A stretch of DNA of 25,952 bases from the IMG/VR virus record IMGVR_UViG_3300009154_000241, positions 1 to 25,952 of that record. One strand, 5' to 3'. Under the pieces are notes generated by a model. That model was not told the DNA's origin. It was given only the letters and a program-made list of their open reading frames with translations, and did not search any database. The stretch is from a virus. The position numbers and the translations under genes are program-made. Below, in pieces: positions 23,653 through 25,952 of the stretch. The stretch's first letter is position 1. The number at the start of each line of letters is the position of its first letter.

Positions 23653-24663
23653 TTATCTCCGTACGGGTTTATAAAAGCTCCACCTATTATCGAACGGAAA
23701 TCCTGTCAGCGTCAGCGATACGCACGGCGTCAAAGACTGCACTGCGTGCCACCAGTTTATTGGTATAAAAATTGCTTCGCCTTCGTTTACCACAACGTCC
23801 ATGACATGCACGTCACGCATCTTGGGAAACTTGTTGTAGTCGATATCAAAAATATTTACCTCTGAAAAAACGCCTACGTGGTTGTACAGATACGTGCAGT
23901 AGTTGGGGCTTATCATTATCCATCGTTTAGATCCGTGCAGGTTTGGGTGAATGATTCCCGACTCGTCGTGGTGCAGCGGCGTCAGCGTACCCTTTGGCCC
24001 GACCCACAGATGCGCGGTGTGTGAGTCAGCTGTTGGTGGTGTGCAGTAGTCAGGTATGTTTTCCAACGTCTTTAGCACATCCCCTAAGCGCGTGTTTCTT
24101 ATAGAGAAGTTGTTGGCCGTCATGTAGAAGTCGTTGGTATCTCCAGTGTCCAGTATGCGTTTAATAAACTTGGACATGGATATGGTTGACTTCAGCTTGG
24201 TGCTGTTGATTTCATACTCGGGGTCAGCCATCCGGCCTTCTTGTATTTCCACGACTTCGTCGCCGTAGTTGTGCAGCAAGTAGTCCATAGTCCAGCGATC
24301 GTAGTTATCGCACCGATCAAGAAAGTCCGTGATGATGACCGGCTTGTTTGCTATCCAGTAATCGTGGAAGAAGCTCTCCTTGGTCAGCCCTGATACTCTA
24401 TCAATCGTCAGGCGCGTGGGGTCTTGGGCAAGCAGCTTTTGGTGGTTTAAATTTACCGACTCCAACTTGCGTATCTGATCTCCCAGCTTTAGCGCTGTGC
24501 GGTATCCCGATACTCGGTTTATATTGCTGGCCAAAGTTATTACTTCTGACTCGGGCACATCTGCTGCCAGCATGGCGGTCACAATCGCTTTGGGGTCTAC
24601 GCCCATAGCAAGGTTTTCCAAATACCATTCTATCCAGCGTGGTTCTAAATTAAGTGCAAACAT
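23653..24663 (-). CDS. JmjC/cupin_8 Fe(II)/2-oxoglutarate-dependent oxygenase
   Basis: Oxygenase of 336 residues. Residues about 10-80 are a helical N-terminal module (WIEWYLENLAMGVDPKAIV) of the kind seen ahead of bacterial cupin-like proteins. Residues about 85-325 are the JmjC/cupin_8 fold: NKPVIITDF near 106-114, then the metal site H231-x-D233 (LHHDES), the 2-oxoglutarate lysine K246 in GSKRWIMISP (13 residues after the Asp, as in FIH), and the distal His H306 in NWWHAVQS. All iron ligands and the probable co-substrate lysine are present, so it should be active. The family hydroxylates Asn, Asp, His, Arg or Lys side chains of proteins, or demethylates. Target here unknown. It follows the glycosyltransferase by 2 bases and uses a SD (AAAGGAG) within that gene's last codons. 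Confidence 0.88.
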   Translation of the reverse strand: MFALNLEPRWIEWYLENLAMGVDPKAIVTAMLAADVPESEVITLASNINRVSGYRTALKLGDQIRKLESVNLNHQKLLAQDPTRLTIDRVSGLTKESFFHDYWIANKPVIITDFLDRCDNYDRWTMDYLLHNYGDEVVEIQEGRMADPEYEINSTKLKSTISMSKFIKRILDTGDTNDFYMTANNFSIRNTRLGDVLKTLENIPDYCTPPTADSHTAHLWVGPKGTLTPLHHDESGIIHPNLHGSKRWIMISPNYCTYLYNHVGVFSEVNIFDIDYNKFPKMRDVHVMDVVVNEGEAIFIPINWWHAVQSLTPCVSLTLTGFPFDNRWSFYKPVRR

Positions 24664-24665
24664 TT

Positions 24666-25793
24666 CTACTCCTTTGTCCAGTGTGGGTGTGTTGAGTTAT
24701 CCCAAGACCAGCGCTTATCTGCTCGCAGTGTCCAAGGCATGGGGCTGTCTATATAAGCGGGTCTGTCCTTGGGCATTTCTTTCCAGCCGCCTTCTGTGTA
24801 AAGCACTGTGTTGATGCCCATGTAATCATCTGCCTGTCTGCCAGCTTCGCCTCTGATCTTGTTGATCTTTGCTGAGTACGTCGACGGCTTTGTGCCCATG
24901 AAAAACTTAGCGTTGCTACAGATGATCTGCTCGACTATCGCCTTCTCCAAGGGCGTGAAATCAAAACCAAAGTCATCATAGAAAGCCAGTTCGTACTGGC
25001 CCTTGAACGCATCAAACAAATCGCGGTTGGTCTCGTCTGTGGCGATGTACAGCGGCGGGCCGTTGTACTCCTCGAACTTCTTAACCTGATCGAGCAGCTT
25101 ATCCCCAGTGTCGATACCCTTGAGGAACTCGCTGTATTGATGGAAAAAATCCCCACGCCGTACGTGCGCTGCGTTGTAGCTGCCCAACTTCTTTGCGACC
25201 TCTTTGGCCATGTAGAAGTACATCTCCTTGTAACGCATGGCGTTGGCCATCTTGTCCTTGAGGATGTTGCGCTGCTCCTTATCGCAGTAGACGTGGTAGA
25301 AATAATGCCCAAACAAATTGTTTTCAAAGTGCAGAAACTTTTCAGGCCGATCCAAGTCAACCGGTATTCTGTCTGCTGCAAACACTTTGTAGTCCTCTGT
25401 GTCGGGCCTGCCGTTTACCAGCAACGCGTGCTCTTCGCACACTACGTTGCCTTCCCTCGGTTTGTACCAAAATAAATTTGGCACGTGCTCAAGGATGTTG
25501 CCTGTGTATGACCGTTTCGTCTGCATCTTCTCCTTGGCTGCGCGCAGCTCAGGCACATCATCAAAATCAATAACAGAAAACGCCTCGGCCACCGCTGGCT
25601 TGTAGAGCACGTCCCACATATCAATGAACTTATCCCTGTGGTTCTCCGTAGATAGAAACGCCATGAACGCCTTGGGCGGCAACACCAGCGTCCTGCCAGT
25701 GATGTGCGCTATGCTCAACGCCAACTCGTAGCTCATCAGTACATTGCCCAGCCCCGCGTAGTACGGACTAAAGGTAACGTACCGCGCAGTCAT
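24666..25793 (-). CDS. O-fucosyltransferase-like GT-B glycosyltransferase
   Basis: Predicted glycosyltransferase of 375 residues. The N-terminus YYAGLGNVLMSYELALSIAH (G14-L15-G16-N17) is the nucleotide-sugar loop common to fucosyltransferase-type GT-B enzymes. HVRRGD (210-215) is the motif that holds GDP-fucose in O-FucT, alpha1,6-FucT and alpha1,2-FucT families. Next come LYIATDE (248-254) and FFMGTKPSTYSAKINKIRG (297-315), equivalent to the 'F-x-G-x-x-x-S-S/T-F/Y' segment of POFUT-type enzymes. It should use a GDP-sugar, likely GDP-fucose, and add it to protein or glycan. No membrane segment or signal peptide is evident, so it is probably cytoplasmic. It overlaps the preceding truncated gene by 4 bases (ATGA) and is followed by the JmjC gene 2 bases later. 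Substrate unknown; sugar specificity cannot be read from motifs. Confidence 0.82.
   Translation of the reverse strand: MTARYVTFSPYYAGLGNVLMSYELALSIAHITGRTLVLPPKAFMAFLSTENHRDKFIDMWDVLYKPAVAEAFSVIDFDDVPELRAAKEKMQTKRSYTGNILEHVPNLFWYKPREGNVVCEEHALLVNGRPDTEDYKVFAADRIPVDLDRPEKFLHFENNLFGHYFYHVYCDKEQRNILKDKMANAMRYKEMYFYMAKEVAKKLGSYNAAHVRRGDFFHQYSEFLKGIDTGDKLLDQVKKFEEYNGPPLYIATDETNRDLFDAFKGQYELAFYDDFGFDFTPLEKAIVEQIICSNAKFFMGTKPSTYSAKINKIRGEAGRQADDYMGINTVLYTEGGWKEMPKDRPAYIDSPMPWTLRADKRWSWDNSTHPHWTKE
24669..24675 (-). promoter_or_regulatory. Shine-Dalgarno of the JmjC gene inside the glycosyltransferase end
   Basis: AAAGGAG on the - strand is formed by the codons for the last Lys-Glu of the glycosyltransferase, followed by its TAG and, 5 bases on, the ATG of the JmjC gene. 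The overlap ties translation of the two enzymes together. Confidence 0.75.
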
Positions 25794-25952
25794 TCATCAG
25801 CTCCGTCAGGGTGGGGGCAGTTTTCTGGGGGCACTATAGCGCAGTAAACCGCCCGCCACTTACCAATGCCTTTGATGGAATCTGTCCTAGGCACCCAGCG
25901 GTCAATGTAAACATCGGGCATATTGGTCAAATAGTTTTTTGTGTTGGTGTAG
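25790..25952 (-). CDS. 3' end of an unknown gene upstream of the glycosyltransferase (partial)
   Basis: An open frame enters from the right edge and ends with TGA at 25792-25790, inside the ATGA start of the glycosyltransferase. The visible 53 residues include DVYIDRWVPRTDSIKGIGKW and RAVYCAIVPPENCPHPDGADE, with two Cys. An internal Met (MPDVYI) could be a start, but no SD is clear ahead of it, so I treat it as a truncated longer gene. No family recognised. The 4-base overlap puts it in the same run as the glycosyltransferase and JmjC genes, so it may belong to the same pathway. Confidence 0.55.
   Translation of the reverse strand, partial: YTNTKNYLTNMPDVYIDRWVPRTDSIKGIGKWRAVYCAIVPPENCPHPDGADE

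Noticed and set aside
23653-24663. JmjC protein as a DNA-base (thymine or 5mC) hydroxylase for phage DNA hypermodification
   Set aside because: Base oxidation is done by the TET/JBP branch of 2-oxoglutarate oxygenases; this protein has FIH-like JmjC spacing (HxD, Lys +13, WWH), and no nucleotide-synthesis genes for modified DNA are visible here.

Overview
The window looks like a piece of a tailed-phage genome, most likely a short-tailed (podovirus, T7-like layout) dsDNA phage. Two gene blocks face each other and fill almost all of the DNA, with virtually no intergenic space. The left block (1-12804, + strand) encodes late virion and ejection proteins. The right block (12801-25952, - strand) is one long, tightly packed replication and nucleotide-processing gene run. 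I see no rRNA, tRNA, CRISPR array, insertion sequence, integrase or att site. Codon use and moderate GC would fit a proteobacterial host, perhaps a freshwater betaproteobacterium, but that is an impression and not a measurement. Terminase, capsid, portal, RNA polymerase and lysis genes are not in the window.

Left block, + strand. After the last codons of a preceding structural gene (1-73) comes a 1038-aa virion protein with a striking 24-unit pentapeptide tract (S/A-P-T-P-V) and a second 5-unit tract. It is followed by a GNAT-fold protein that matches T7 gp13 in position, a Gln/Gly/Ala-rich 409-aa protein (gp14-like position), a 604-aa protein with a lytic transglycosylase domain, and a 2036-aa giant with a zincin (HEVTGH) domain and an LPD38-like C-terminal region. 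The five complete genes overlap or are spaced by only a few bases, so they are probably co-transcribed and form the internal core or ejection apparatus that opens the cell wall and carries DNA in.

The junction at 12801-12804 is extreme: a single CTAG carries the stop codons of both converging genes, one on each strand.

Right block, - strand, in the order of transcription (right to left): a 5'-truncated unknown gene; an O-fucosyltransferase-like GT-B glycosyltransferase; a JmjC/cupin_8 Fe(II)/2-oxoglutarate oxygenase; two small proteins; a VRR-NUC nuclease; a small unknown; a family A DNA polymerase with 3'-5' exonuclease that starts at TTG; a small HExxH protein; a Cas4/AddB-like PD-(D/E)XK nuclease with four cysteines; a small HNH protein; a SNF2-type SF2 helicase; a phage protein of unknown function; a candidate ssDNA-binding protein with an acidic tail; a possible 38-aa leader ORF; an HTH protein; a small acidic protein; a primase-helicase fusion; and a 67-aa protein. 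Most neighbours overlap by 4 bases (ATGA or TTGA) or are separated by under 15 bases, so translational coupling is pervasive.

The most unusual part is the glycosyltransferase plus JmjC oxygenase pair at the upstream end of the replication run. It suggests a phage-encoded protein (or glycan) modification activity whose substrate is not evident. The Ser/Thr/Pro-rich repeat of the 1038-aa virion protein is one speculative candidate.
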